A stretch of 9,165 bases of DNA from Prevotellaceae bacterium UBA1786. GTDB lineage: Bacteria; Bacteroidota; Bacteroidia; Bacteroidales; Bacteroidaceae. Where the stretch lies: assembly GCA_002314525.1 (NCBI GenBank), contig DCGE01000223.1:1-9165 (forward strand). The letters are read 5' to 3'. This document shows, piece by piece, positions 1 through 7,755 of the stretch. Positions within the stretch are counted from its first letter, which is position 1. Each line of letters begins with the position of its first letter. The notes under the pieces were generated by a model, which saw only the letters and a list, made by a program, of their open reading frames with translations, did not search any database and was not told where the DNA came from. The position numbers were made by a program, and so were the translations under genes.

Positions 1-295
1 AATGGTATTCGTCAGCGAAACAACCGCCTGGCCAACGCATTACAGGTACTTTTATATCTCTCAATGCCTGAAGAACATCGTTTCTATATCCTTGAGTATT
101 AGGAATTTTTGAATCTTTTCCTACCCAAAGACCGCCATAGATACAAGAGCCGAGGTGCTCAGCAAACTGGCCATAGATTTCTTTGTTAATGACATCCTTT
201 GCTGATTTTGTCTGCAAAGTTACAGTACTCTCTCTCTGCGCCTGAGTGCCCAATGCAAGCAATGAACAGACGATAGCAAGCGTAATTCTTTTCAT
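1..295 (-). CDS. GH51 alpha-L-arabinofuranosidase, N-terminal 98 residues (partial)
   Basis: This gene starts at ATG 295-293 and leaves the window at the left edge with the frame open. Residues 1-20 ([20 protein letters not shown]) form a Sec signal peptide with a likely cleavage site after TQA, so the enzyme should be exported to the periplasm or beyond. The mature start carries hallmarks of glycoside hydrolase family 51: [20 protein letters not shown] at residues 40-59 and [13 protein letters not shown] at the visible end (86-98). Family members release terminal alpha-L-arabinofuranosyl units from arabinoxylan and arabinan. The catalytic glutamates lie further along the protein, outside the window. 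The gene is divergent from mltG and shares a palindromic promoter with it. Family assignment is firm; exact substrate cannot be told from this fragment. Confidence 0.93.
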   Translation of the reverse strand, partial: MKRITLAIVCSLLALGTQAQRESTVTLQTKSAKDVINKEIYGQFAEHLGSCIYGGLWVGKDSKIPNTQGYRNDVLQALRDIKVPVMRWPGGCFADEYH

Positions 296-312
296 AATTC
301 AAATTAATTTCT

Positions 313-320
313 TAACTTTG
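313..320 (+). promoter_or_regulatory. -7 promoter element for mltG
   Basis: TAACTTTG matches the Bacteroidota -7 consensus TAnnTTTG exactly. A weak -33 candidate (TTTT at 289-292) lies 20 bp upstream. Transcription would start around 324-328, giving a leader of roughly 16-20 nt before the ATG at 344. The next 8 bases form the same element on the other strand. Confidence 0.65.
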
Positions 321-328
321 CAAAGTTA
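321..328 (-). promoter_or_regulatory. -7 promoter element for the GH51 gene
   Basis: Read on the minus strand, 328 to 321 is TAACTTTG, an exact TAnnTTTG match. A near -33 element (TTTC at 351-348) lies about 19 bp upstream, inside the start of mltG. The predicted leader to the ATG at 295 is about 17-22 nt. Confidence 0.6.
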
Positions 329-343
329 AACAAAAAAATTCGG

Positions 344-1372
344 ATGAGAAAGAAGAAACGAACAATTATTTCAATAATATCTTGTTTTGTACTGATTTTT
401 GCAATCGGCATTACGATGTATTATTCTATTATGTCACCAATAAATAAGAATAATACATCATACTTATATATCGATGCTGATGATGACATTGACTCAGTTT
501 GCAGTAAAGCTGAAGATATCATTCCTGGAATTGCAGATATGATGTTCAATCTCATGACCAATATCTCATCATATCGAAACCACATCCATACAGGCCGATA
601 TGAAATATCACCCACTACCTCAACACTTGAATTGTTTCTTGCCATACGGGGACATCGGACTGTTCCTGTGAGACTGGTTGTTCCATCCGTTCGGACGATC
701 AGCGAGATGGCTGAAAGAATCAGCAATCAAATGATGGTTGATGCTGAGACGTTGGAATCAATCCTCACTGACGAACAGGAATGTCACAAACTCGGATTTA
801 CCATTGAAACCATACCAGCGTTTTTCATTCCGGACACATACGAAATCTATTGGGATGCATCCACTGAAAAGATACTACAGAAACTCAAAGACGGATACGA
901 CCAATTCTGGGATGATACACGTCTTTCAAAATCAGAGGAGATCGGACTTTCACCGATTGAAGTATCAATCATGGCAAGTATCGTTGACAGCGAGACATCT
1001 GTTGATGACGAAAAACCGCGTGTTGCCGGATTGTATATGAACCGTTTGCATAAGGGAATGAAACTTCAGAGCGATCCGACAGTTATATATGCAACTGGTG
1101 ACTTCAGCATCAGAAGAGTCTTGAAGAATCATCTGAAGATAGATTCTCCTTACAACACATACATGTACGAAGGTCTTCCACCAGGTCCCATCCGTATTCC
1201 GACAATCGCAGGAATTGATGCCGTTCTGAACCATGAGCGCAACAACTACATCTTCATGTGTGCCAAGGAGGATCTGTCTGGAACTCACAATTTTGCATCT
1301 AATAGTGCAGAGCATCAGGCGAACGCAAGAAAATATCAACGAGCATTAAATCAAATAGGAATCCGTCAATGA
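344..1372 (+). CDS. mltG: Endolytic murein transglycosylase MltG (YceG-like)
   Basis: MltG cleaves nascent peptidoglycan strands at the inner membrane and so acts as a terminator of glycan polymerisation. The 342-residue length is normal for the family. Residues 7-27 form a single N-terminal membrane anchor after a basic MRKKKR start, leaving the rest in the periplasm. Family motifs are clear: FIPDTYEIYW (161-170), ASIVDSET (211-218) holding the presumed catalytic Glu217 (E. coli Glu218 equivalent), VAGLYMNRL (227-235), LQSDPTVIYA (241-250), YNTY (270-273), GLPPGPI (277-283) and GTHNFA (313-318). The common EKET form of the active-site loop is DSET here, so one acidic side chain is conservatively changed while the ET glutamate is kept. 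The stop overlaps the start of the following glycosyltransferase gene (ATGA at 1369-1372), which implies translational coupling. Confidence 0.95.
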   Translation: MRKKKRTIISIISCFVLIFAIGITMYYSIMSPINKNNTSYLYIDADDDIDSVCSKAEDIIPGIADMMFNLMTNISSYRNHIHTGRYEISPTTSTLELFLAIRGHRTVPVRLVVPSVRTISEMAERISNQMMVDAETLESILTDEQECHKLGFTIETIPAFFIPDTYEIYWDASTEKILQKLKDGYDQFWDDTRLSKSEEIGLSPIEVSIMASIVDSETSVDDEKPRVAGLYMNRLHKGMKLQSDPTVIYATGDFSIRRVLKNHLKIDSPYNTYMYEGLPPGPIRIPTIAGIDAVLNHERNNYIFMCAKEDLSGTHNFASNSAEHQANARKYQRALNQIGIRQ

Positions 1373-2463
1373 AGATACTGCTTCTCGGAGAATTCAGCAA
1401 CGTCCACTGGACTCTTGCAAAAGGACTCAGGACACTCGGACACGAAGTAACCGTCATATCTGATGGTGACAGGTGGAAGAATTATCCGAGAGACATCGAC
1501 CTCAAAAGAAGGTCACTCTCAAAAATTGATGCATTAAGATACCTTTTTGATATCTTAAGCAATCTTCCCAAGATGCGTGGATACGACGTCGTGCAACTCA
1601 TCAACCCCATCTTTTTTGATTTGAGAGCCGGAAAACTCCTCCCGTTCTACCGATATCTCCGTCGAAATAACAAGAAAGTATTTCTCGGAGCTTTCGGCAT
1701 GGACCACTACTGGGTGAAGACCTGCCTCGACTGCACGACGTTCCGCTACAGCGACTTCAACATCGGAAGCCGCCAACGTACTGAAGAACCCTTCAATCAG
1801 GAGTTCATCAAAGACTGGCTTAACGGAGAAAAGACCAATATCAATATTCGGATAGCACAAGACTGTGACGGAATCATCTCAGGCCTTTACGAATATGATT
1901 GCTGTTACAGGCCTCAATATCCGCAGAAAACCACATTTATTCCTTTCCCTATTGATACCAGTGAAATCCAGCCGGTTGCACATGATGGTCACAAGACAGT
2001 ACGTTTCTTTGTAGGAATACAGAAGGGTCGTTTCGAATACAAGGGTACAGATATCATGCTGCATGCACTCGAAAGGGTAAAAGCCTCCCACCCCACCCTG
2101 TGTGAGATTGTCAAGGCCGAGAGTGTTCCTTATGAACAATACAAGCAGATGATGGATTCAAGTGATCTGATACTCGACCAACTCTACAGTTATACTCCTG
2201 CAATGAATGCTCTGCTTGCTATGGCAAAAGGACTCATTGTCGTAGGTGGTGGTGAACCTGAAAACTATGAGATACTCGGAGAAAGCGAACTGAGACCGAT
2301 AATCAATGTCTTGCCCGATGAAGACGACTGCTACAAAAAGATGGAGCACATCGTACTCCATCCTGAAATCATTCCTGAATTGAAACGACAGAGCATTGAA
2401 TACATCCATCGTCATCACGACCACATCAAAGTGGCTAAACAGTATATTCGTTCATGGTCTTGA
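1369..2463 (+). CDS. GT-B fold glycosyltransferase-like protein (GT4-related)
   Basis: The protein has 364 residues, no signal peptide and no membrane segment, so it should be cytosolic. It opens with [20 protein letters not shown], the first strand and glycine loop of a GT-B N-domain, with [10 protein letters not shown] at 24-33. The C-domain has [15 protein letters not shown] (216-230), a typical GT4 donor-phosphate region, then ESVPYEQY (251-258), DLILDQ (266-271) and [22 protein letters not shown] (280-301). In standard GT4 enzymes the last block carries an EX7E pair; here the positions are filled by SYTP...LLAMA, so both glutamates seem to be missing. Donor and acceptor cannot be inferred. 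The ATGA overlap with mltG places the two in one operon, which hints at an envelope glycan role. Its 3' end overlaps the convergent aminotransferase gene by 29 bp. Confidence 0.82.
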   Translation: MKILLLGEFSNVHWTLAKGLRTLGHEVTVISDGDRWKNYPRDIDLKRRSLSKIDALRYLFDILSNLPKMRGYDVVQLINPIFFDLRAGKLLPFYRYLRRNNKKVFLGAFGMDHYWVKTCLDCTTFRYSDFNIGSRQRTEEPFNQEFIKDWLNGEKTNINIRIAQDCDGIISGLYEYDCCYRPQYPQKTTFIPFPIDTSEIQPVAHDGHKTVRFFVGIQKGRFEYKGTDIMLHALERVKASHPTLCEIVKAESVPYEQYKQMMDSSDLILDQLYSYTPAMNALLAMAKGLIVVGGGEPENYEILGESELRPIINVLPDEDDCYKKMEHIVLHPEIIPELKRQSIEYIHRHHDHIKVAKQYIRSWS

Positions 2464-3574
2464 CAACATATCTGATTTCATCGTCTGTCAATACTGAATT
2501 TATCGGCAGACTCAACTCTTCGTTGGCCCAATCGTCGGTTATTGGCAGCTGAAGGTATCCGCTCTCCTTGAATGCCTTCTGACGATGGACAGGCATAGGA
2601 TAATGTATCAGGGTTTCAATGCCTTGGGTTCTGAGGAACGACCACAGATTATCTCTGTATTTACATTTCACAGGGAACACATGATAGACGTTACTCATAT
2701 CTGTAACCAACTGCGGTACCTTTACCCATTCATTGTTTATATTCTCACAATAGAACTTCGCAATTTCCATCCTGCGGTTGTTGTCTTTGTCCAGAGAACG
2801 CAACTTCACCCTCAATACAGCAGCCTGAATTTCATCCAGACGTGAGTTGACACCCTTCACCTCATGAACATACTTGTCAGATTGGCCATAATTGGCATGT
2901 TTCCTGACTATTGAAGCAAGATCAGGGTCGTTTGTAGTTATACAGCCCCCATCACCCAGACAGCCAAGATTCTTACACGGATAGAAACTGAAAGCCGCAG
3001 CATCACCGATGTTTCCGGCCCTTCTGCCGAACATCGAAGTCAGATCCATCTTCAGAGATGAAGAATAGATTGCGCCATGTGCCTGACACGCATCCTCACA
3101 GACCTTCAGGTTATGTGTGTGTGCAATAGTCATAATTTGATCCATGTTGCACACTCTTCCATACAGATGAACAGGAACAATGGCACGTGTCCTGTATGTC
3201 ACCAGACCCTCCAGCACATTCTCATCCATCAAGGCATTGTCAGTCCTGACCTCACAGAATACAGGTTTCAGTCCGACTCTTGAAATTGCCAGAACCGATG
3301 CAGCAAAAGTATGTGAAGGCACTATAACCTCATCACCTTCAGTCCATCCGTACATATCCTTCCATGCCTGAAAAATAATAGTCAGAGCATCAAGGCCGTT
3401 ACCTACAGATATACAGAACTTCGAACCGATGAAGTCGGCAAATTCTCTCTCAAACATCTGCACTTGATGTCCTTGAATATACCAGCCCTTACTGAGAACA
3501 TCATCGATGGCGTCGGTCAAGTCATGTCCGAAAGAGTCATTGACTTTCTTCAGGTCGTTGAATTTTACTGTCAT
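2435..3574 (-). CDS. DegT/DnrJ/EryC1/StrS-family PLP sugar aminotransferase
   Basis: A 379-residue cytosolic aminotransferase that should convert a keto group on a nucleotide-linked sugar to an amine, using PLP. Visible family features are [17 protein letters not shown] (30-46), the cofactor loop VGNGLDAL (57-64), VPSHTFAAS (85-93), VPVHLYGR (133-140), EDACQAHGA (160-168, with the pyridine-binding Asp161), [15 protein letters not shown] (196-210, with Schiff-base Lys201) and [12 protein letters not shown] (241-252). The pattern is closest to the FdtB/QdtB-type 3-keto-sugar aminotransferases as I know them, but the substrate is not certain. Residues about 171-184 ([14 protein letters not shown]) lengthen the loop between HGA and RAGNIGDAA. 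The ATG at 3574 follows the response regulator stop by 14 bp, so this is probably the last gene of the sensor operon. Its 3' end overlaps the convergent glycosyltransferase gene by 29 bp. Confidence 0.92.
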   Translation of the reverse strand: MTVKFNDLKKVNDSFGHDLTDAIDDVLSKGWYIQGHQVQMFEREFADFIGSKFCISVGNGLDALTIIFQAWKDMYGWTEGDEVIVPSHTFAASVLAISRVGLKPVFCEVRTDNALMDENVLEGLVTYRTRAIVPVHLYGRVCNMDQIMTIAHTHNLKVCEDACQAHGAIYSSSLKMDLTSMFGRRAGNIGDAAAFSFYPCKNLGCLGDGGCITTNDPDLASIVRKHANYGQSDKYVHEVKGVNSRLDEIQAAVLRVKLRSLDKDNNRRMEIAKFYCENINNEWVKVPQLVTDMSNVYHVFPVKCKYRDNLWSFLRTQGIETLIHYPMPVHRQKAFKESGYLQLPITDDWANEELSLPINSVLTDDEIRYVVKTMNEYTV

Positions 3575-3588
3575 AACATATTCGTGAT

Positions 3589-4305
3589 TTAGTCTTCGGC
3601 TTCCAGGTCCTCAATGTTCAGAATGCCAAGTTCAAATGCTCGTGTTACGAGTCGGGTGGCATTGACACTACGGCTGGTTTCACCGAACAGTCTTACAATC
3701 AAGTCATTCTGACGTTTCTCAAGTGATTTCACGCCGAAAGGCATGCTTTTCAGATTTGCAATCATGTCTTTCGTATATCCAAGAGCGAGATGCTTGAGCA
3801 GACGCTTATCATATTCATCGAGATCATAATCAATCTCCGCGTCTTGCATACGGACTTCCTTCTCTACCGTCTGCATGTACCTCTGCAGAATTTTCTCAAG
3901 AATCGGCTGGTTGAAAACCATGCGTTTTCCGCTCATCACCTGCATCACGTCACCTTTGGTAAGCAGTTCACCGCATTTCAGAATAATACCATCAGCACCA
4001 GCCTTTATGACATCCACCCAAAGACGCTCGTTCATGATTTCACCCGTGAAAATCAATATCTTCACATCTGGATACCGTTTCCTGAGTTGCCGACAGATAT
4101 CTACACCGATAGTCGTCGAACCACCGAGCCCGAGGTCCAGCAAGACCAAGTCGGGTGTCTTGTCACGCATCAAAGGCCAGAACTCATTCTCGTTCTGAGC
4201 CGTTCCGACTATCTCAGCTTCAGGATGCTCGTTTCTGAATATTCCCTCAGTACCTTTGAGTTCGAGTTTTACGTCCTCAACAATTATTACTTTGAACTTT
4301 TCCAA
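3589..4305 (-). CDS. Response regulator with atypical helical output domain, TTG start
   Basis: A 238-residue cytosolic regulator, presumably partnered with the sensor kinase encoded just upstream. Residues 1-125 form a receiver domain: IIVED (7-11) gives the acidic pair Glu10/Asp11, [12 protein letters not shown] (51-62) gives phosphoacceptor Asp57, IFTGE (85-89) gives Thr87, and ILK (108-110) gives Lys110. Residues about 168-232 resemble a divergent LuxR-like helix-turn-helix: [20 protein letters not shown], then [18 protein letters not shown], which mimic the usual recognition-helix and dimer layout. From memory this tail matches a Pfam domain of unknown function (DUF5932). The start is TTG at 4305-4303; no ATG or GTG fits between the kinase stop at 4318 and the first receiver strand. 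The gap to the kinase is only 12 bp. Confidence 0.9.
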   Translation of the reverse strand: MEKFKVIIVEDVKLELKGTEGIFRNEHPEAEIVGTAQNENEFWPLMRDKTPDLVLLDLGLGGSTTIGVDICRQLRKRYPDVKILIFTGEIMNERLWVDVIKAGADGIILKCGELLTKGDVMQVMSGKRMVFNQPILEKILQRYMQTVEKEVRMQDAEIDYDLDEYDKRLLKHLALGYTKDMIANLKSMPFGVKSLEKRQNDLIVRLFGETSRSVNATRLVTRAFELGILNIEDLEAED

Positions 4306-4317
4306 TTTATTATCGTA

Positions 4318-7300
4318 TTAGTTTATATCCTGTTTTGATAACGGCAGGGTAAAGGCGATACGTGTTCCCCCACCCTCTTCTATATGTTCTGCAAATATTC
4401 TGCATCCTCTGTGCCCACAATGCTCATCGTGTTCTCGTATGATCTGTTTGCAGATGATAAACTGTGATCCGACAAGAATATCCCTTAATGCATCGTATCT
4501 CAGATTGTCGGGATAGAAAAGCCTGTCAAGTTCCTCGTCATCGAGAATCAGACCGAAGTCTTCGAATGCAAACTTAACAAAACCTTCTGACTTGACAAAA
4601 TAAAAACGGATATTTTCGTGGTTTTCACCCGTTTCTTTTGTTATTCCCACCAGATTCTCGATCAGATATCTCATCATTTCCTCATCGCCGATGAACGAAA
4701 GTCCGGCGTCTTCTCCGTCCTTCAGCAGAGCGATCTGTTCACCGATCCTTTCATTGAAATACTCGGCGACATCCATACACCTGATGGGCCTTCTCTTGAA
4801 TTGCACCTTGTCAAGCTGCCTCATGGCATGTTCGCTCAGCATACTGAAGACACGCTCATAATATACGGCCAATTCCTCCGCATCCTTCAGGTTCGTTATT
4901 TCTTTGTCTTCGAGTATATTCAGTATTTTCGAAGGATAGTACATCGTCTCGTGCTTGATGGTTGACAGACAGTTGTCAAGTATCATGTTCTGAACATGCA
5001 GATTGTTGTCCTCATATTCTATCCGTCGGTTTTCCTCGTCACTGATCTGGGTTGCCAACTTGTACAGGTATCGCTGTACAAACAGATATATCAGGATTCC
5101 TGCAATCACCAATATCACTACTATATGAATAGCCCACCATGTGTCTCGGTTTGTTTTCGAGAGCTTTTCACAGTAAGCCTCCAGACTCTTGTCCTGTCCG
5201 CACAAACGGTACAGACGTGCATAGATCTTATTATTGTAGGCATACAGACCTATGTCCTTCTTTGCCAAGGCAGCGATGGCAATTTCGTTCCTGACATCAA
5301 GTATTGAAACATAGTCAGTCACAAATCCGTCACTCCACCAGTCCAGTTCCGGCATATACCGTCCACCGTTCATCACCATCAACTTGCTTCCGTTCGGATT
5401 CATCTTCTGGTAATACTTGTTCAAGTACTCAATAGTACTGTCTCCGTATGCTATGGCGAGGTCGAACTCCCGGTTGACATTGGCAAAAAATGTGCTGTCG
5501 GCAAACCTGTGAGCGTTATTCAGATACGCGTCATCCGGAATCTGCATATCCATGAGTCTCTGACCTTCCTCTGCATAAAGCCCGGAGACGGCGGTCCATA
5601 GACCTATTGCCATAATCATCCTCATCACACCCTTCGGCAATCGGAAGGAGAACCTGCTGCCCTCTCCTACCCGACTCTCCACATCGAATCGGCATACATC
5701 AAACTGACGGCTGGTCTTCTTGTATTTCTCAATGATACCCCTGCAGTTCATCAGTCCGAATCCGAATCCCTTCCTGTCGCTGTACATCGCATCATCCGAC
5801 ATATCCATGCCTACACCAGTATCCTCAACGCTTATCTCCACATAGTCCTCCCCGTCTCTGGCGGATAACCTGACATAGCCCTTATCTGTAAACTTGCGCG
5901 AGTTATCAAGCAACGTATTCATCATGAACAAGGTCAGGATCCTGTCGGCCTTCACCACCGCATCAGTATCACAGATTTCAAGCGATATACCCTTCTGTTC
6001 AAACGAGTTGCTGTTCTTTGATAAAGTATCAAACAAAGGTTTCAGAGCAAATGACTCAACATGCAGTTTCACTATACCCTGCTTCATCTTTATCCAATGA
6101 GTCAGCACATCGTTGTAGTCTTTTATCTTACGGAAGAGTTCCATGGCATACGTTCTGTATTCCATGTTTTCGTCTTCTGCCCTGTAGTCCTGAATGGCCC
6201 TGATTCCCCTGCTCAGGAAAGGCATTATTCCGTTGACTATCGACAGCGAAGTGCATTTATCAATATAGCTTCGTTTGTTTTTCGCCAGTCGTAGTTCGAG
6301 CACGGCACGTTCCTCCTCCATCAGTTCCTGCAAACGGAGTCGTTTGTATGTCCTGCGCCTTCGGATAAGGAGAGTAGCAATGATAACACCTATCAATATC
6401 AGCACACCTATAGTCAACACCGTTCTCTTCAACCACATCAGTTTATTCTGATCATTCTCAAGCACTTCCTTCCGCTGTTCGAACTGTTTGTCCTGACGGG
6501 TTTCGTCAAGAATATCCAGATATGCGTTTCTGTGCTGGTCTGATTTGCCCTTGTCGCCCAGACTTGAGTAAACAATACTCAGATGTTCATGCATCTTTGC
6601 AATCCAATCCAGAGGTTCAATACTCCAATTACACTTGTCATCCTCGTCAAGTCTCGCCTGATGCGCTGCCAGTAAGGCTAAATCCAAAGCTTTTTTTGTG
6701 TCACCTTTATGCAGGTACCAGGTACTGATAGTAAGATAAGCCAGCGCACGGCTGTATATTGATCCGTATTTCTTGTATAACTGAAGCGCCTTCTGTGCAA
6801 ACACGAAACCAATGCTGTCTCCTACCATGCCATCGGTATCCCATAGCGAACTGAACGAAGCAAACGTCTTCAGGGCATCTTGATCGGTAATCAAGATGTC
6901 TGCCATCCTCTGCAGTGCACAAGCCTCATTATATTTCAGGTTCTTCTGGCGTGCCACCACATATGCCTCAGTAAGATACTGCATCTTTATGTTCATGTCG
7001 GTACTTCCCTGACCGATACTGCTGCAGAGCGTATAATACCTTGCCAGTTGAGCTGTATCGTTCTTCACCAAGTCCATGTTTTCTCTGACCAACCGCATGT
7101 TCGTCCTCGAGTCTCTGTCCTGCAGCTGGTTGTCAAAGAAGGTTGCCGATGCAAGGTAGTACTCACTATGCCCGTAGTTATATTCCAGTTCGGTCAGGAT
7201 ATCGGCGTATGCGTTTTCTCCCTTTGGTTCAGGTTTTTCAGCATCAAGATACTTCTCGGCTTTCATCGAGTAGTCGTAGTAGTCTTTGTTCATTGAAGTT

Positions 7301-7671
7301 ACCTGACATATCTTCATCAGTCCTACACATGCCATCAATCTTGTCTGATCATCGTCACACTCGTCATAACTGGCTTGGTACAGACGTATCGATTCCTCAT
7401 AGTCCATTTCCATGTACTTCACGAACCCTCTGTTTCCCAGTGCTTCCGCCCTACCCTTCGTAGCTTTCTGCGAGGCTGCCATAGCTTTCTCCGAAAGTAT
7501 CGATGTACTGTCGAGTGATATGTATCTCATTCTGTAGGCTGCCACATTGAGTGAATCGACCAAATCACTACCGGAGCCGTTTCCGCCCTCGTGACAGCCG
7601 ACGAACAATGACAGAACAACCGCAGACAATACGATCATTCCATACCTTTTATATATATAAGCAGTCTTCAT
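4318..7671 (-). CDS. Two-module fused sensor histidine kinase with TPR-like periplasmic sensor
   Basis: Residue numbers use the ATG at 7671-7669 (1117 residues). Residues 1-26 are a signal sequence ending in a plausible lipobox (LFVGC, Cys26). Residues 27-412 are helical TPR-like repeats, likely periplasmic. TM1 spans 418-436, followed by a coiled coil. The first kinase module has IVNGIMPFL (478-486), which aligns with HExxxP but has Val479 for His, then an intact ATPase: N box DNSRKFT (Asn590), G1 DTGVGM (617-622), G2 GFGFGLMN (635-642) and GEGSRFSFRLP (669-679). Residues 683-700 are a second hydrophobic segment resembling a signal peptide, 701-845 a second periplasmic domain, and 846-865 a TM. 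The second module has KHETMYYPSKI with His907, but its ATPase is degenerate: Ile1010 replaces the N-box Asn, DFGLI replaces DxGxG, and the G2 glycines are lost. It resembles DUF5112/DUF5113 proteins of Bacteroidota (from memory). A TTG 9 bp upstream (7680) falls inside the promoter element and is unlikely; ATG 7638 (residue 12) is an alternative start. Confidence 0.88.
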   Translation of the reverse strand: MKTAYIYKRYGMIVLSAVVLSLFVGCHEGGNGSGSDLVDSLNVAAYRMRYISLDSTSILSEKAMAASQKATKGRAEALGNRGFVKYMEMDYEESIRLYQASYDECDDDQTRLMACVGLMKICQVTSMNKDYYDYSMKAEKYLDAEKPEPKGENAYADILTELEYNYGHSEYYLASATFFDNQLQDRDSRTNMRLVRENMDLVKNDTAQLARYYTLCSSIGQGSTDMNIKMQYLTEAYVVARQKNLKYNEACALQRMADILITDQDALKTFASFSSLWDTDGMVGDSIGFVFAQKALQLYKKYGSIYSRALAYLTISTWYLHKGDTKKALDLALLAAHQARLDEDDKCNWSIEPLDWIAKMHEHLSIVYSSLGDKGKSDQHRNAYLDILDETRQDKQFEQRKEVLENDQNKLMWLKRTVLTIGVLILIGVIIATLLIRRRRTYKRLRLQELMEEERAVLELRLAKNKRSYIDKCTSLSIVNGIMPFLSRGIRAIQDYRAEDENMEYRTYAMELFRKIKDYNDVLTHWIKMKQGIVKLHVESFALKPLFDTLSKNSNSFEQKGISLEICDTDAVVKADRILTLFMMNTLLDNSRKFTDKGYVRLSARDGEDYVEISVEDTGVGMDMSDDAMYSDRKGFGFGLMNCRGIIEKYKKTSRQFDVCRFDVESRVGEGSRFSFRLPKGVMRMIMAIGLWTAVSGLYAEEGQRLMDMQIPDDAYLNNAHRFADSTFFANVNREFDLAIAYGDSTIEYLNKYYQKMNPNGSKLMVMNGGRYMPELDWWSDGFVTDYVSILDVRNEIAIAALAKKDIGLYAYNNKIYARLYRLCGQDKSLEAYCEKLSKTNRDTWWAIHIVVILVIAGILIYLFVQRYLYKLATQISDEENRRIEYEDNNLHVQNMILDNCLSTIKHETMYYPSKILNILEDKEITNLKDAEELAVYYERVFSMLSEHAMRQLDKVQFKRRPIRCMDVAEYFNERIGEQIALLKDGEDAGLSFIGDEEMMRYLIENLVGITKETGENHENIRFYFVKSEGFVKFAFEDFGLILDDEELDRLFYPDNLRYDALRDILVGSQFIICKQIIREHDEHCGHRGCRIFAEHIEEGGGTRIAFTLPLSKQDIN
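5569..5625 (-). other. Internal signal-peptide-like segment and possible internal start within the sensor kinase
   Basis: Codons 683-701 encode MRMIMAIGLWTAVSGLYAE, which reads like an intact N-terminal signal peptide: Met and Arg, a hydrophobic core, then an LYA/EE site fitting signal peptidase I. In-frame ATGs lie at 5625, 5619 and 5613. GAAGGG at 5635-5630 is a Shine-Dalgarno-like stretch a few bases before the first, unusual for this phylum. In the full-length protein the segment would act as TM2 and restore outside topology for residues 701-845. Confidence 0.6.
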
Positions 7672-7677
7672 CAGCCA

Positions 7678-7685
7678 CAAAGTTA
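7678..7685 (-). promoter_or_regulatory. -7 promoter element for the sensor kinase operon
   Basis: Read on the minus strand, 7685 to 7678 is TAACTTTG, an exact TAnnTTTG match. No good -33 partner was found at the expected distance; the upstream region is A/T-tract DNA. Transcription would begin around 7671-7674, right at or just before the ATG at 7671. The alternative ATG at 7638 would instead have a leader of about 35 nt with AAAAGG ahead of it. Confidence 0.6.
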
Positions 7686-7724
7686 GTCATTATTTTTCAA
7701 AAACATAAAAAAACACAGAATTAT

Positions 7725-7755
7725 TTTGTATTTCCCCGTGTTTCCATTAACTTTG
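7725..7755 (+). promoter_or_regulatory. -33/-7 promoter for the coiled-coil membrane protein gene
   Basis: TTTG at 7725-7728 and TAACTTTG at 7748-7755 are separated by 19 bp, matching the Bacteroidota -33/-7 architecture. This is the best promoter in the window. The ATG lies at 7764, only 8 bp beyond the -7 element, so the transcript would have a leader of just a few nucleotides. Confidence 0.75.

Larger units (their letters stand above)
312..329. repeat. perfect 18-bp palindrome at the GH51/mltG divergent promoter
   Basis: TTAACTTTGCAAAGTTAA is a perfect inverted repeat centred between 320 and 321. Each half is a Bacteroidota -7 element (TAACTTTG), one pointing at each flanking gene. It lies 15 bp before the mltG ATG and 17 bp before the GH51 ATG. 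The symmetry could also serve as a dimeric repressor site, but nothing in the sequence proves that. Confidence 0.85.

Noticed and set aside
209..222. TAACTTTGCAGACA inside the GH51 gene, identical to 14 bp at the 7748 promoter
   Set aside because: It encodes ordinary residues (Val-Thr-Leu-Gln) near the mature N-terminus. A 14-bp match is not surprising in a window of this size on both strands, and no gene starts after it.
421..1339. Antisense open frames of about 100-125 codons across mltG
   Set aside because: They lie opposite a clearly conserved mltG coding sequence, show no recognisable protein features and have no promoter.
3790..4338. 182-codon plus-strand open frame opposite the response regulator
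   Set aside because: It is a shadow of a receiver-domain gene with intact motifs on the minus strand, and the translated product has no domain-like pattern.
7672..7680. TTG at 7680 as the sensor kinase start
   Set aside because: This TTG is part of the TAACTTTG promoter element, so it would lie upstream of the transcript. ATG 7671 gives a normal basic n-region.
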